From Marinilabilia rubra (GTDB lineage Bacteria; Bacteroidota; Bacteroidia; Bacteroidales; Marinilabiliaceae), in NCBI RefSeq assembly GCF_003121985.1, contig NZ_QEWP01000008.1:124001-188000 (forward strand): a DNA stretch of 64,000 nt. Direction: 5' to 3'. The notes below the pieces were generated by a model. It had not been told where the DNA came from. It saw only the letters and a program-made list of their open reading frames with translations, and did not search any database. Made by a program: the position numbers and the translations under genes. Shown here piece after piece: positions 1 through 10,600 of this stretch (position 1 is its first letter; each line of letters begins with the position of its first letter).

Positions 1-249
1 ATGTTGATGGGTTTGAATTGTAATTGCCTTTTGCATGTTTAATCCTTTTTCTGATTTTTTTCATCCGAAAGCTAAGTTAAGACAATCCATTTCGAAGTCA
101 AAAGAGGTATTTGAGAAATATTATATTTTTGTTTGTTTGCAAAAATTAACTAAATTTAGCGGTCCCGGAGGCACATTCTTTGCAGCACGTTTTAACGGTT
201 ATGCATATGTTTGTGAGCTTTATTCACCTTAGAAAAATCCATCCCTGAA
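1..249. other. Upstream non-coding stretch
   Basis: No convincing gene is seen here. A 65-codon open frame at 35-232 has low-complexity, Phe/Lys-rich content and no recognisable domain. A TATTTTTG box at 124-131 resembles a Bacteroidota -7 element and could serve the lipase gene at 250, but no well-spaced -33 TTTG accompanies it. Confidence 0.4.
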
Positions 250-1101
250 ATGCAAAACAGAGAGTTTAATCTGGTTGCCAGCGATGGCACCTTTCTGGTA
301 GGTCGATTTTGGAAACCAAGTGGTTATCCTGCTGCAGTGATCTGTCTTGTACATGGTATAGGTGAACACTCAGGGCGCTATCACAGTTGGGCGCAGAAAT
401 TCTGCAATGACGGTTTTATGGTTTACTCTGTTGACCTTAGAGGGCATGGATTATCTGAAGGTAAACGCGGGCACATCGATCACTTATCTAATTATCTCGA
501 TGATATTAATAGTCTCGTTCGTAGAGTAAAGCATAATTGGGATGATATTCCCATATTTATTTACGGGCACAGCATGGGGGGAAATCTGGTTCTTAACTTT
601 TTGCTAAGAAAGAGGCAGGATTTTTCAGGTGCCATAATTACCTCGCCATGGTTGAAATTGGTCCATCCACCTTCACCAATCGTTTTAAAATTGGCTGAGA
701 CTCTGGATAAAATATTTCCCAAATTGATTTTTCATACCGGGATAAAATCGACACAATTAACTTCTGATACCAACGAACAGGAAACGAGTGATAATGATTC
801 TTTGATGCATGGTCGAATATCGCTTCGTTTATTTAATGAGCTCCATAAATCAGCTGAGGAACTAATTGAAAGAAGCAGTCGGATCGTAATTCCTGTTTTT
901 TTTGCTCATGGCACCAGGGATGAAATTACCGATATTGAGACAACCCGCAATTTAGCTGATAAATTGGGTGAAACTGCTACCTTTTATGATGCACAGGACG
1001 CAAAGCATGAAATTCACCGCGAACCAGTTTCAGATAAACTATTTGAAAGTGTCACATGTTGGATAGACCTAGTATTAAAAAGAGTTGAGCATGCCATTTG
1101 A
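250..1101 (+). CDS. Alpha/beta hydrolase, monoacylglycerol lipase-like
   Basis: This 283-residue protein is a serine hydrolase of the lysophospholipase/monoglyceride lipase group (Hydrolase_4 type). The sequence shows an HGIGEHSGRY oxyanion-region motif near residue 35 and a GHSMGG nucleophile elbow with Ser108. Asp224 (in HGTRDE) and His253 (in KHEIHRE) complete a plausible catalytic triad. There is no signal peptide, so it is probably cytoplasmic. The expected reaction is hydrolysis of monoacylglycerols or lysophospholipids, but the substrate is inferred from family only. The stop overlaps the start of the GSCFA gene by 17 bases, so the two are likely co-transcribed and translationally coupled. 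Confidence 0.88.
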   Translation: MQNREFNLVASDGTFLVGRFWKPSGYPAAVICLVHGIGEHSGRYHSWAQKFCNDGFMVYSVDLRGHGLSEGKRGHIDHLSNYLDDINSLVRRVKHNWDDIPIFIYGHSMGGNLVLNFLLRKRQDFSGAIITSPWLKLVHPPSPIVLKLAETLDKIFPKLIFHTGIKSTQLTSDTNEQETSDNDSLMHGRISLRLFNELHKSAEELIERSSRIVIPVFFAHGTRDEITDIETTRNLADKLGETATFYDAQDAKHEIHREPVSDKLFESVTCWIDLVLKRVEHAI

Positions 1102-2086
1102 ATTTCGAACTGTTGTTGATCCCGGTATATTTGAAGACAGAATCGATGTTGGGTCTCCGGTTTTTTTAATAGGTTCTTGTTTTGCCGATAATGTGGGTGA
1201 AAAATTATTGGAGAGCCGGCTTCATTCGCTGACAAATCCTTTTGGAGTTTTGTACAATCCTGTTTCAATAGCCAAAAGTATTGAAAGGATTATCAATCGG
1301 AATTTTTGTGAGAAAGAAGAGTTGGTCTTTCATAATAATTTATGGCATCACTTCGATTTTCATGGGCGGTTCAATAATGCTGACCAGGATCTTGTCTGCG
1401 ATGCGATAAATGAGGAGATTGAAAGAGCACATGCTTTTCTTGGGAGATCTGAATTTCTTATTATCACTTTTGGTTCCTCTTTTGTTTATGAACGTAACGA
1501 TACTTCCGAAATAGTAGCTAACTGCCACAAGTTTCCAAATAATTTCTTTGACCGATATAAGCTGGAGCCTGATGAAATTGTTTCTCTTTATAAAGATTTG
1601 ATTATTTCTCTTCGGATTTTTAATCCCAATTTGAAAGTGATTTTTACCGTTAGTCCTGTTCGTCATTGGAAAGACGGGGCACATGGTAACCAGTTGAGCA
1701 AGGCAACATTGCTTTTAGCCATTGATAAGCTTTGCAATTTGTTTGAGAAAATATGGTATTTCCCGGCTTACGAGATTATGATGGATGATCTGCGAGATTA
1801 CAGGTTTTATGAACCAGGCATGCTCAATCCTTCTGGTCAGGCTGTTGATTATATTTGGTCTCGTTTTACTGAAGTGCTTTTTTCAGAGAAGGCACAAAAA
1901 TTCATATCCCGGATAAGAAAGATTCATTTGGCGCGCCAGCACCGATTTCTTAATGCCCCCGACGAACGATATTTCAATTTTATTCGCAAAAATCTCCAAT
2001 TGATTGAGGATATTCAGCGACAGTTCATGGAAGCAAATTTGGAAGATGACCGCAATTATTTCAGTTCTTTGGCTGAAAAAAAATAA
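1085..2086 (+). CDS. GSCFA family protein
   Basis: The 333-residue product carries the family-defining GSCFADNVGEKL segment near residues 30-41, followed by the (T/S)FGSSFVYE and SPVRHWKDG segments typical of GSCFA proteins. The fold is related to SGNH hydrolases, with GSCFA corresponding to the nucleophile block, but no substrate is established for bacterial members. The start overlaps the preceding lipase by 17 bases. An alternative ATG lies two codons downstream at 1091; the first is used here because both give the same family N-terminus. Pairing with a lipase suggests an esterase-like role in lipid or glycan turnover; that is inference. Confidence 0.85.
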   Translation: MSMPFEFRTVVDPGIFEDRIDVGSPVFLIGSCFADNVGEKLLESRLHSLTNPFGVLYNPVSIAKSIERIINRNFCEKEELVFHNNLWHHFDFHGRFNNADQDLVCDAINEEIERAHAFLGRSEFLIITFGSSFVYERNDTSEIVANCHKFPNNFFDRYKLEPDEIVSLYKDLIISLRIFNPNLKVIFTVSPVRHWKDGAHGNQLSKATLLLAIDKLCNLFEKIWYFPAYEIMMDDLRDYRFYEPGMLNPSGQAVDYIWSRFTEVLFSEKAQKFISRIRKIHLARQHRFLNAPDERYFNFIRKNLQLIEDIQRQFMEANLEDDRNYFSSLAEKK

Positions 2087-2185
2087 GTCCTGTCCTTTAG
2101 GTTTTTATATCCTCTTCATCTTCATAAATCCACTGATAGGGGAGGGATAATTTTTTCTGTCGGTTAATAAAGGTTAATTAATGTT

Positions 2186-2215
2186 TTTGTTTCGATAATA
2201 ATTATTTTATCTTTA
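2186..2215 (+). promoter_or_regulatory. Possible promoter of glycogen operon
   Basis: A TTTG at 2186-2189 is followed after 18 bases by TATCTTTA at 2208-2215, one base from the Bacteroidota -7 consensus TAnnTTTG. It lies about 570 bases before the debranching enzyme start, so the assignment is weak. Confidence 0.3.
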
Positions 2216-2429
2216 GTACAACAAAAACAGGAATTCTTTTCAGGAACATGGGGCTTGAGTCGAAAAGATTTATCGGCCTGCTTTGAGGTGAATCGTTCCA
2301 AAATCAATCATTCTAAAGGTTAAATGGAAAAGTTGAAAGTTGGTGAAAACATCTTTCAAAGGTGTATTTCGTCTCGTAATAAGTTGAATTTCATAATTAT
2401 GGAAACGTTTTAATATACCGTTAATTTAT

Positions 2430-2444
2430 TCAATAGATCGTTAG
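2430..2444 (-). repeat. Dispersed-repeat core, inverted copy
   Basis: TCAATAGATCGTTAG here is the reverse complement of the core CTAACGATCTATTGA found at 12353-12371 and 15811-15829 (one mismatch at 51361-51383). Similarity does not visibly extend beyond the core in this copy. Confidence 0.5.
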
Positions 2445-2786
2445 TCACAAAGCTCCGGGATAGATATAGGATAAATCATATAGTTCTGGTTGTTTGGGTT
2501 TTGAGTTGGGCTTACTCCTGGTCGCAAGTAGATGATTGTTTGCCTTTCACAAAAGCTTAACGGGGTATTGTTATCTTGTATTTGATGCATTGGTTGATTT
2601 CCTGAAAGCTCAATAAAAGATTAGAATGGTGTTTTTAACAATTGATTTTTGATATCATTCTCGTTAACTTGAATCCCGATATGAACTGCTGTTTTCAATA
2701 AAGAGTGGGGAGTATCTGGCCCCCAATAATTAATTAAATATGGAAGTTCTTAAAATGAAAAAATAAACTAACCTAAAATATATTAT

Positions 2787-4724
2787 ATGGCCTACTATCA
2801 ACTTGAAAAAGCCCGGCTTGTTAATTTGGAATACGCCCTATACAGGGAAATTCTCAGAACCAACAGAGCCGGATCTTATTGCAGCACCACCATCATCGGT
2901 TGCAATACCCGTAAATATCACGGTTTATTGGTATGCCCGCTGGAGAATTTTGGTGGAGATCTTTTTGTTCTTTTATCGGCGTTGGATGTGTCGGTTGTTC
3001 AGCATGACCGGGAGTTCAATCTTGGTATCCACAAATATCAGGGCAGTCATTATGAACCTAAAGGACATAAATATCTTACCGGACTTGAGGTGGATGATAT
3101 TCCCAAACGATATTACCGCGTGGGAGGTGTTATTCTCTCCACAGAAATGGTGCTTGTGGAAAAAGAAGAACAATTATTATTCAAAGTCACTCTTGAAGAG
3201 GCTCATTCAGATACCAAAATTCGCTTTAAACCTTTTCTGGCTTTTAGGAGTATTCATGAACTAACCCATCAGAATCTTAATGCCAACACACGGTACCAAA
3301 AGGTTAATAATGGAGTCTCGCTGAAAATGTATGATGGATTTCCCAGTCTCAATCTTCAGTCCAGTAAGGAAACCGAATTCATACCTGTTCCTGATTGGTA
3401 TCTGGGCGTTGAATACCTTAAAGAACAACATCGGGGATACGCTTTTAAGGAAGATTTATTTGTTCCGGGATATTTTGAAACCGACATCCGGAAAGGTGAG
3501 AGTATTGTGATGTCCGCAAGTACTTCAGAGGTTAAGCCAAACGGACTTAAAGCTAAGTTTACAAGGGAAAAGAAGAAAAGAATTCCCCGCGACAGTATGA
3601 TTAATAATCTCCTTAATTCAGGACAACAGTTTCTTTTGGACAAAGGAACCGATGTTCGCTTACTGGCAGGCTTTCATTGGTATGGAGAAAGACATCGCGA
3701 TACCTTGCTTTCTCTTCCCGGTTTGTCAGTTTACCAGGAAGAAAAAAAGGCTTACAAGAATATTCTGGAGTATATCTCAAGGGAAATTGAGGAAAAATAT
3801 CTATACAATAATAAAAGCCTTCTTAATAGAGACATTGATGTACCATTGTGGTTTTTCTGGACATTGAAAAAATGTCCTACCAATTGCAGTCCTGAAAATA
3901 TCTGGTCCAAATACAAGGAGATTATGCAGGCAATTCTGGATCATTATAGAAATCTTGATCAGACAACTATGTATATGAACGGCTCAGGGTTGCTCTATGC
4001 AAAAAAGGCCGGAGTTCCTCTTACCTGGATGGAAGCAATTGTAGACGACGAACCGGTTACATGGCGTCCTGGCTTCACTGTTGAGTTAAATGCCTTGTGG
4101 TACAATGCTTTGATGACTTTTTCTGAACTTGCCAATAAAGCCGGGGAGGAAGAGATTGCAAAACCTTATCTGGATTTGGCGGAAAGAGTGAAGGATGCAT
4201 TTGTTCCTGCCTTTTGGAATGGGGAAAGCGAGTGCCTCTTTGATTATGTTGACGGTAATTATAAGGACGCATCTATCCGGCCCAATCAAATATTTGCAGC
4301 TTCATTACCATATAGTCCTCTCTCCGTTGAGCAGCGGAAGGCTATTGTTGATGTCGTGAAAAAAGAATTGCTTACACCACGTGGATTAAGAACCCTCTCC
4401 CCACAGGATCCTAAGTATAAAGGTGTTTTTGAGGGGGGACAGCGCATGCGGGATAAATCAATGCATCAGGGGACTGTTTTTCCATGGTTGGCTGCTTTTT
4501 TTGCAGAGGCATACCTGGATATTCATAAGCAGGGAGGATTGTCTTTTGTTAAGCGGATATTAGAGGGCTTTGAGGAAGAAATGGGCAATCATTGTCTTGG
4601 ATCCATCTCCGAGTGTTTCAATGGTAACCCGCCTCATTTAGGAAAAGGAGCGATATCAATGGCCTGGAATGTTGCAGGGGTTCTTCACATTATTTATTTA
4701 ATCGAAAAATACAGTATCGCATGA
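2787..4724 (+). CDS. Glycogen debranching enzyme (amylo-alpha-1,6-glucosidase, GH133)
   Basis: The 645-residue product matches the two-part layout of bacterial/archaeal amylo-alpha-1,6-glucosidases. An N-terminal beta-rich GDE_N domain (about residues 20-240, with the NTRKYHGLL segment near the start) is followed by an (alpha/alpha)6 AGL C-terminal domain (about 270-640). The C-terminal domain contains WMEAIVDDEPVTWRPG, the conserved acidic segment around the proposed catalytic residues. It hydrolyses alpha-1,6 branch points of glycogen limit dextrins in the cytoplasm. The last four bases overlap the following glycosyltransferase (ATGA), a clear operon sign. The start at 2787 has an A/T-rich leader and no Shine-Dalgarno, as is usual in this phylum. 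Confidence 0.92.
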   Translation: MAYYQLEKARLVNLEYALYREILRTNRAGSYCSTTIIGCNTRKYHGLLVCPLENFGGDLFVLLSALDVSVVQHDREFNLGIHKYQGSHYEPKGHKYLTGLEVDDIPKRYYRVGGVILSTEMVLVEKEEQLLFKVTLEEAHSDTKIRFKPFLAFRSIHELTHQNLNANTRYQKVNNGVSLKMYDGFPSLNLQSSKETEFIPVPDWYLGVEYLKEQHRGYAFKEDLFVPGYFETDIRKGESIVMSASTSEVKPNGLKAKFTREKKKRIPRDSMINNLLNSGQQFLLDKGTDVRLLAGFHWYGERHRDTLLSLPGLSVYQEEKKAYKNILEYISREIEEKYLYNNKSLLNRDIDVPLWFFWTLKKCPTNCSPENIWSKYKEIMQAILDHYRNLDQTTMYMNGSGLLYAKKAGVPLTWMEAIVDDEPVTWRPGFTVELNALWYNALMTFSELANKAGEEEIAKPYLDLAERVKDAFVPAFWNGESECLFDYVDGNYKDASIRPNQIFAASLPYSPLSVEQRKAIVDVVKKELLTPRGLRTLSPQDPKYKGVFEGGQRMRDKSMHQGTVFPWLAAFFAEAYLDIHKQGGLSFVKRILEGFEEEMGNHCLGSISECFNGNPPHLGKGAISMAWNVAGVLHIIYLIEKYSIA

Positions 4725-6022
4725 GGGTATTAATGTTTGGGTGGGAATTTCCACCTCATATATCCGGAGGCTTGGGGACTGCTTGTTTTGGACTAACCCG
4801 CGGGTTGTCCTATATCTCCGATTTGCAGGTTTTATTTGTTGTGCCGAAGGCATACGGTGATGAAGAACAGCATGGGATTAGCCTTGTAGGGGCCAACAAC
4901 GTACCTGTTAAGCATCGAAAACTCAATCTCAAACATTTCAGCAAAAAGCTTGATTATATTGAGGTGGGTTCCAGGCTTATGCCGTATACCGACCCGGATG
5001 AATATTATCAGATTCAAAAATCTAAAACCGAGAAAAAGGCTTTTCAATACATCCAGACCGATGAGTTTGGGAAAATCCCCTTTACAGGGGCCTATGGCGC
5101 CAGTTTATTACAGGAAATACATAACTACGGCCTGGTGGCTAATGTAATTGCACAGGATTATTCTTTCGATTTGATTCATGCCCATGACTGGCTTACTTAT
5201 CCTGCAGGAATAGCTGCCAAAGAGGCTACGGGTAAACCTCTGGTAGTGCATGTTCATGCCACAGATTTTGATCGTAGCGGAGGTAGCGTTAACCCGGTTG
5301 TTTTCGATATTGAGAAAAGAGGAATGGAAGCCGCCGATAAGGTTATAGCAGTAAGTAACCTTACACGGCGTACTGTTATCGAGAAATATGGTATTCCCGC
5401 CGAAAAAGTGACAACTGTTTACAATGCGGTGGAACCTCTTGAAAAGAAAGATAAACCGGTATTTCAAAAAGGAACCAATGAAAAGGTAGTTACTTTTTTA
5501 GGGCGTATCACCATGCAGAAAGGGCCTGAATACTTTGTTGAAGCTGCCCACAGGGTGTTGCAGCGCATCGATAATGTGCGTTTTGTAATGGCCGGTAGTG
5601 GAGATATGATGCATCGGATGGTGCGACGGGCAGCTCAATTGAAAATTATGGATAAGTTTCACTTTACAGGGTTTTTGAGAGGAGATGAGGTTTTTAGTAT
5701 GTTGGCGATGAGTGATTTGTATGTTATGCCGTCTGTTTCAGAGCCTTTTGGTATTTCCCCTCTCGAAGCCATGCAAAGCAATGTGCCTGTGTTGATTTCC
5801 CACCAATCGGGAGTTGCAGAGATACTTACCTACGCCATAAAGACAAACTTTTGGGATGTGGATGCTATGGCTGATTCTATTTATGGTGTTTTGAAATATC
5901 CCGCACTCTCCAAAATGTTTGTCAAGTATGGTAAAAAAGAAGTTGATTCCCTGAAGTGGGAGAAATCCGCGCTCAATGTTAAAGAGGTTTACGACTGGGC
6001 TGTTAAAGAACACAACCAATAA
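4721..6022 (+). CDS. GT4 glycosyltransferase of the glycogen cluster
   Basis: The 433-residue GT-B fold protein begins MRVLMFGWEFPPHISGGLGT, the donor/acceptor glycine loop typical of GT4/GT5 glucan synthases. It carries HAHDWLT near residue 155 and the retaining-GT EX7E motif SEPFGISPLE with Glu341 and Glu349. Members next to GH133 and GH57 genes in Bacteroidota are usually annotated as glycogen synthase or group 1 glycosyltransferase. The sugar donor cannot be read from sequence. It overlaps the debranching gene by four bases. Because the downstream fusion protein already carries a GT3 synthase, this gene may act in priming or make a different alpha-glucan; that is inference. Confidence 0.85.
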   Translation: MRVLMFGWEFPPHISGGLGTACFGLTRGLSYISDLQVLFVVPKAYGDEEQHGISLVGANNVPVKHRKLNLKHFSKKLDYIEVGSRLMPYTDPDEYYQIQKSKTEKKAFQYIQTDEFGKIPFTGAYGASLLQEIHNYGLVANVIAQDYSFDLIHAHDWLTYPAGIAAKEATGKPLVVHVHATDFDRSGGSVNPVVFDIEKRGMEAADKVIAVSNLTRRTVIEKYGIPAEKVTTVYNAVEPLEKKDKPVFQKGTNEKVVTFLGRITMQKGPEYFVEAAHRVLQRIDNVRFVMAGSGDMMHRMVRRAAQLKIMDKFHFTGFLRGDEVFSMLAMSDLYVMPSVSEPFGISPLEAMQSNVPVLISHQSGVAEILTYAIKTNFWDVDAMADSIYGVLKYPALSKMFVKYGKKEVDSLKWEKSALNVKEVYDWAVKEHNQ

Positions 6023-6284
6023 ATGAGATATCCCGGGTTAGGTTGGTTTGCTGATTTAGAGTCGCTTCCGGAAAATCTTGAATTTATGGGAAAAGCATTG
6101 AAGCCCTGTTTTTACTTCATGAAAGTCGAAGCTCCGGGAATTGCATTTGAATGGAGCTTGGAAGAAAAGAATATAAATAGGAATAATAGAATGAAACAGG
6201 TATGGCTCAGTCTTTTTCCAAAAGTAGTATGAAAGAGACCAGTTGAGAGTTTCATACGATCATAAAATAGTAAATAATACAGTT

Positions 6285-7646
6285 ATGAAAACAATATGCT
6301 TATACTTTCAGGTACATCAACCATTCAGATTTCGCCGTTACCGTTTTTTTGACATTGGTAATGATCATTATTACTTTGATGATTACACCAACGAGTCTAT
6401 TCTCAATAAAATTGCCAAAGATTGCTATTTGCCGGCGAATGAACTTTTGTTGAAGATGATTAATAAACACAAGGGCAAATTTAAAGTGGCATTCAGTATC
6501 ACCGGAGTTGCCATCGAGCAATTTAAACTATATGCCCCTGAGGTTTTGGAGAGTTTTCGGGCTCTTGCAGCTACCGGGCAGGTTGAATTTCTTGCCGAGA
6601 CTTATGCCCACTCACTCGTTGCCTTAAAAGATGAGGAGGCTTTTAAAGATCAGGTGACCATGCATGCAAAAATGGTTGAAGAGCTATTCGGCCAGAAACC
6701 AAAGGTTTTTCGCAATACAGAATTAGTTTATTCAGATAAAATAGGGGATATGGTGGCTCGCATGGGCTTTAAAGCTATGCTGACAGAAGGGGCCAAACAT
6801 GTGCTGGGGTGGAAGAGCCCAAATTTTTTGTATTGCAATGCTTTAAATCCCCGGTTGAAGATTTTGCTTAAAAACTTTAAACTGAGCGATGATATCGCTT
6901 TTCGTTTTGGCAATAAGGATTGGAGTGAGTGGCCTCTGACAAGTGCAAAATTTGCAAAATGGATTAAACAATTGGATAAAAAGGAGGAGGTGATCAATTT
7001 GTTTATGGACTATGAAACTTTTGGGGAACATCAGTCTAAAGAAACGGGTATTTTTGATTTTCTGGAACATTTACCTGCCGAAATTCTTAAGTATAAGGAT
7101 ATGAGTTTTTCTGTACCTTCTGAAGTTGCTTCCGAACTTCAGGTGGTAGCTCCTGCTAATGTTCCAAACCCCATTTCCTGGGCAGACGAAGAGCGGGATC
7201 TGACTGCATGGTTAGGAAATGAAATGCAACAGGAGGCTTTCGATAAACTCTATTCTTTGTTGCCAAAAATGAAAAGGTGCACCGACTCTAAGTTGATGAA
7301 GGATTGGAATTACATGCAGTGTAGTGACCATTTTTACTATATGTGCACCAAGTTTTTCTCTGATGGAGATGTACACGCATATTTTAACCCATATGAAACA
7401 CCTTATGAGGCTTTTATTAATTATATGAATGTATTAAGTGACTTTACTTTACGGTTAAATGCAGCGGTTCCTTTTAACTCTGAAGAAAAGGAACTGGCTA
7501 ATCTGGCAGGTATACTCGAAGAGCGAGACATTAAAATCAAGAAACTTGAAGAGGAGTTGCAAAAACTTCGGAGTCGAAAAAAACGAAACAGCAATAAAAA
7601 AAATCCAACGCAGAAAAGAACCCGCGCAAAGAAAGTTGAAGAGTGA
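6285..7646 (+). CDS. GH57 alpha-amylase / alpha-glucanotransferase
   Basis: The product is 453 residues from the ATG at 6285. An upstream in-frame ATG at 6243 would add 14 residues, but the GH57 family start (MKTICLYFQVHQPFRF) fits 6285. Conserved GH57 regions are visible: HQPFRF with His11, FRNTELVYSD with the presumed nucleophile Glu146, and MDYETFGEH with the presumed acid/base Asp242. The family cleaves or transfers alpha-1,4-glucan chains. The last ~50 residues form a short coiled coil followed by a Lys/Arg-rich tail that is not part of the catalytic domain and may bind polymer or other proteins. It lies 262 bases after the GT4 gene and 50 bases before the synthase-phosphorylase fusion. 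Confidence 0.9.
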   Translation: MKTICLYFQVHQPFRFRRYRFFDIGNDHYYFDDYTNESILNKIAKDCYLPANELLLKMINKHKGKFKVAFSITGVAIEQFKLYAPEVLESFRALAATGQVEFLAETYAHSLVALKDEEAFKDQVTMHAKMVEELFGQKPKVFRNTELVYSDKIGDMVARMGFKAMLTEGAKHVLGWKSPNFLYCNALNPRLKILLKNFKLSDDIAFRFGNKDWSEWPLTSAKFAKWIKQLDKKEEVINLFMDYETFGEHQSKETGIFDFLEHLPAEILKYKDMSFSVPSEVASELQVVAPANVPNPISWADEERDLTAWLGNEMQQEAFDKLYSLLPKMKRCTDSKLMKDWNYMQCSDHFYYMCTKFFSDGDVHAYFNPYETPYEAFINYMNVLSDFTLRLNAAVPFNSEEKELANLAGILEERDIKIKKLEEELQKLRSRKKRNSNKKNPTQKRTRAKKVEE

Positions 7647-7696
7647 TACATAGGATAGTTCTATGTGAGTTAAGTAAAAATCAAAACTGAGAAAGA

Positions 7697-10600
7697 ATGA
7701 TGGATAGTTTTCTTAAGCCGGACTTTGTATTTGAAACAAGCTGGGAAGTCTGCAACAAAACAGGAGGAATTCATACCGTATTAGCTTCAAAAGCTAAAAC
7801 TTTAGCAGATCAGTTTGGAGATCAACTGGTTTTTATCGGACCTGACGTCTGGCGTGGGCCTCATCAAAATCCTGAATTTATTCCGGATCATACCTTGTTT
7901 GCCGAGTGGCAGGAGGTTTTGAAAGGTGAAGGGTTAAGAGTTAAAACCGGGCGATGGAATATTCCGGGAACACCGATTGTTTTTCTGGTTGATTTCAGCC
8001 CCCTGGTTGCGAGAAAGAACGAAATTCTTGCCCGTCTTTGGGAATCTTTTAAACTGGATAGTTTGTCCGGACAATGGGATTATGTAGAACCTGCATTGTT
8101 TGGATATGCTGCCGGTATGGTGATCGATAGTTACTACAGGTTTTATATCCCCGACAGCGAAAAGGTTGTTGCTCATTTTAACGAATGGATGACCGGTAGC
8201 GGGGCCCTTTATCTGCGGGATCATTTGCTTCAGATCGGAACGGTATTTACTACTCATGCCACTGTTGTAGGAAGGGCTCTGGCTGGAAAGGGGGCTTTGG
8301 TTTATGAGCATCTGAATGAGTATGATGCCGATTCAAAAGCCGGGGAGTTAAATGTGGTTTCCAAACATTCCATGGAGAAAGTTACCGCAGGGAATGTGGA
8401 TTGCTTCACCACCGTTTCTGATATCACCTCACATGAGTGCGCCCGGTTTTTGGCGCGAGAAGTGGATGTGGTTACCCCAAATGGCTTTGACACCAGCATT
8501 GTTCCATCGGAGGCGGATTATCAGGACAGACGAAATAAGGCCCGTGAGCGATTAATTAAAGTTACCGAGGCGCTTTTGGGAATAAAAGTGAGTGAAGATG
8601 CGTTTTTTATTGCCAACAGTGGAAGATATGAGTACCGTAACAAAGGAGCTGATGTTTTTCTCGATGTCCTGAAAAAGCTAAATGAAGAAGCGAATAGTCA
8701 GAGGGAAATACTGGCTTTTGTATTAATTCCCGCCAACACTTACGGGCCTCGAAAAGACTTGATGGGCAAATTGAAAAAAGGGGGTGATAAAAAACCTTTG
8801 CCAAATCCGTTTTTGACCCATGGACTTAACGACATTGGTTACGACCCCATTATTAATAAAATTCAGGACATCCATCTCAGCAATGAGGCTTCTGAACGAG
8901 TGAAGCTTATATTCGTTCCCAGTTATTTGAATGGGGATGATGGTATTTTTGATATTCCATATTACGATCTCCTGCTGGGGATGGATCTCACAGTTTTTCC
9001 ATCTTACTATGAACCATGGGGATATACGCCGCAAGAAAGCGTGTCTTATGGGGTGCCTGCCGTTACAACCACCCTTGCCGGTTTTGGACTTTGGGCTTCA
9101 AAACATTCCAAAGGAATTGATGAAGGAGTGGAGGTAGTTCCCAGAAATGATAAGAATTACGATCAGGTTGTAACAAATATCGCATCTGTGGTGGAAAATT
9201 TCTCCCAAAAATCAGAGGAAGAAATTGTCACAATACATTCTAAAGCGCGTAAGTTAGGTCAACTTCTGGAATGGGAATCTCTGATAAAGAATTACTATCA
9301 GGCCTATGATATTGCCCTTAAGGAAGTAAACAACCGGCGCGATAAATTTACTGCTGTTAAGCGTGATGTTCGCATTCGTCTGGTACCTGAAACCAGTGCA
9401 GTTCCCGGTTGGAAAAAACTGGTTGTTAAGTCTCGCTTACCAGAGCGAATTAAAGTCTTGCACGAGCTTACCCGTAACCTTTGGTGGGCCTGGAATTACA
9501 AACTTGTAGAACTCTTCGAAACCATTGATCCTGAAAAATGGGAAGAGGTCGGCAAAAACCCGGTTCAATTGCTCGATAAAGTTTCTTTTGACCGTTTGAG
9601 TGAGCTGGCTTCTGATGATCAATTCGTGGAAAAACTGGATTCTATCTATGCAGAGTTCCGTGAATACATGGATCATGATTTCACACAAGAGCCTCGCATA
9701 GCCTATTTCAGTATGGAGTATGGCTTGAGCAATGTACTTAAAATTTATTCGGGAGGTCTTGGGATTTTAGCCGGAGATTATCTCAAGGAGGCAAGTGACA
9801 GAGGGGTGAAGATGGTTGCCGTTGGCTTACTCTATCGATTTGGATATTTTACCCAAACATTGTCGATTAATGGTGAGCAGTCTGCCAATTATGAAATGCA
9901 GGATTTCTCTCAGCTTCCATTGGAAGAAGTACGTGGTAAAGATGGCCAACCACTATATGTATTCATCGAACTTCCGGGAAGAAGTTTGTACGCCAAAGTC
10001 TGGAAAGCACAGGTCGGAAGAGTGTCTCTCTATTTAATGGATACTGATACTGATAGAAATACACCCGCTGACCGGCAAATAACACATCAACTGTATGGCG
10101 GTGATTGGGAAAATCGCCTCAAGCAGGAAATTTTACTGGGTCTGGGGGGAATTCGTTTATTGCAGGCACTCGATGCCCATGTGGATATTTTCCATGCAAA
10201 CGAGGGCCATGCTGCCCTGATTAATGTTGAACGGCTTGTAAATCTCGTTGGTCAAAAGTACAGCTTTGCCGAAGCTATGGAGATTGTAAGAGCTTCTTCA
10301 TTATTTACCACCCATACACCTGTGCCGGCAGGTCATGATAAATTTGAGGAGGACATGTTCAGGGTTTATCTCCGGCATATCCCTGAAAAGATCAATATCT
10401 CATGGGAAGAGTTTATGGATATGGGACGTGAGCATCCCGGGGGAAAAGAGAAATTCTCAATGAGTGTGCTGGCTGCCAAAACTTCTCAGGAAATGAATGG
10501 CGTAAGTCTTTTGCATGGAGATGTATCAAAGAAAATGTTCCAGAGTTTATGGCGGGGGTATTTCCCTGAAGAGTTACATGTGGATTATGTCACCAACGGA

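Larger units (their letters stand above)
2087..2786. other. 700-base intergenic region before the glycogen operon
   Basis: No open frame with protein-like content was found. It holds a promoter-like pair at 2186-2215 and an inverted copy of the dispersed-repeat core at 2430-2444. If the promoter is real, the glycogen operon has a leader of more than 500 bases. Confidence 0.5.

Noticed and set aside
35-232. 65-codon open frame before the lipase gene
   Set aside because: Low-complexity, AT-driven composition, no domain, and no homology I recognise.
6023-6232. 69-codon open frame after the GT4 gene
   Set aside because: Starts directly after the previous stop and has no recognisable features; composition does not resemble neighbouring proteins. 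Treated as spacer before the GH57 gene.
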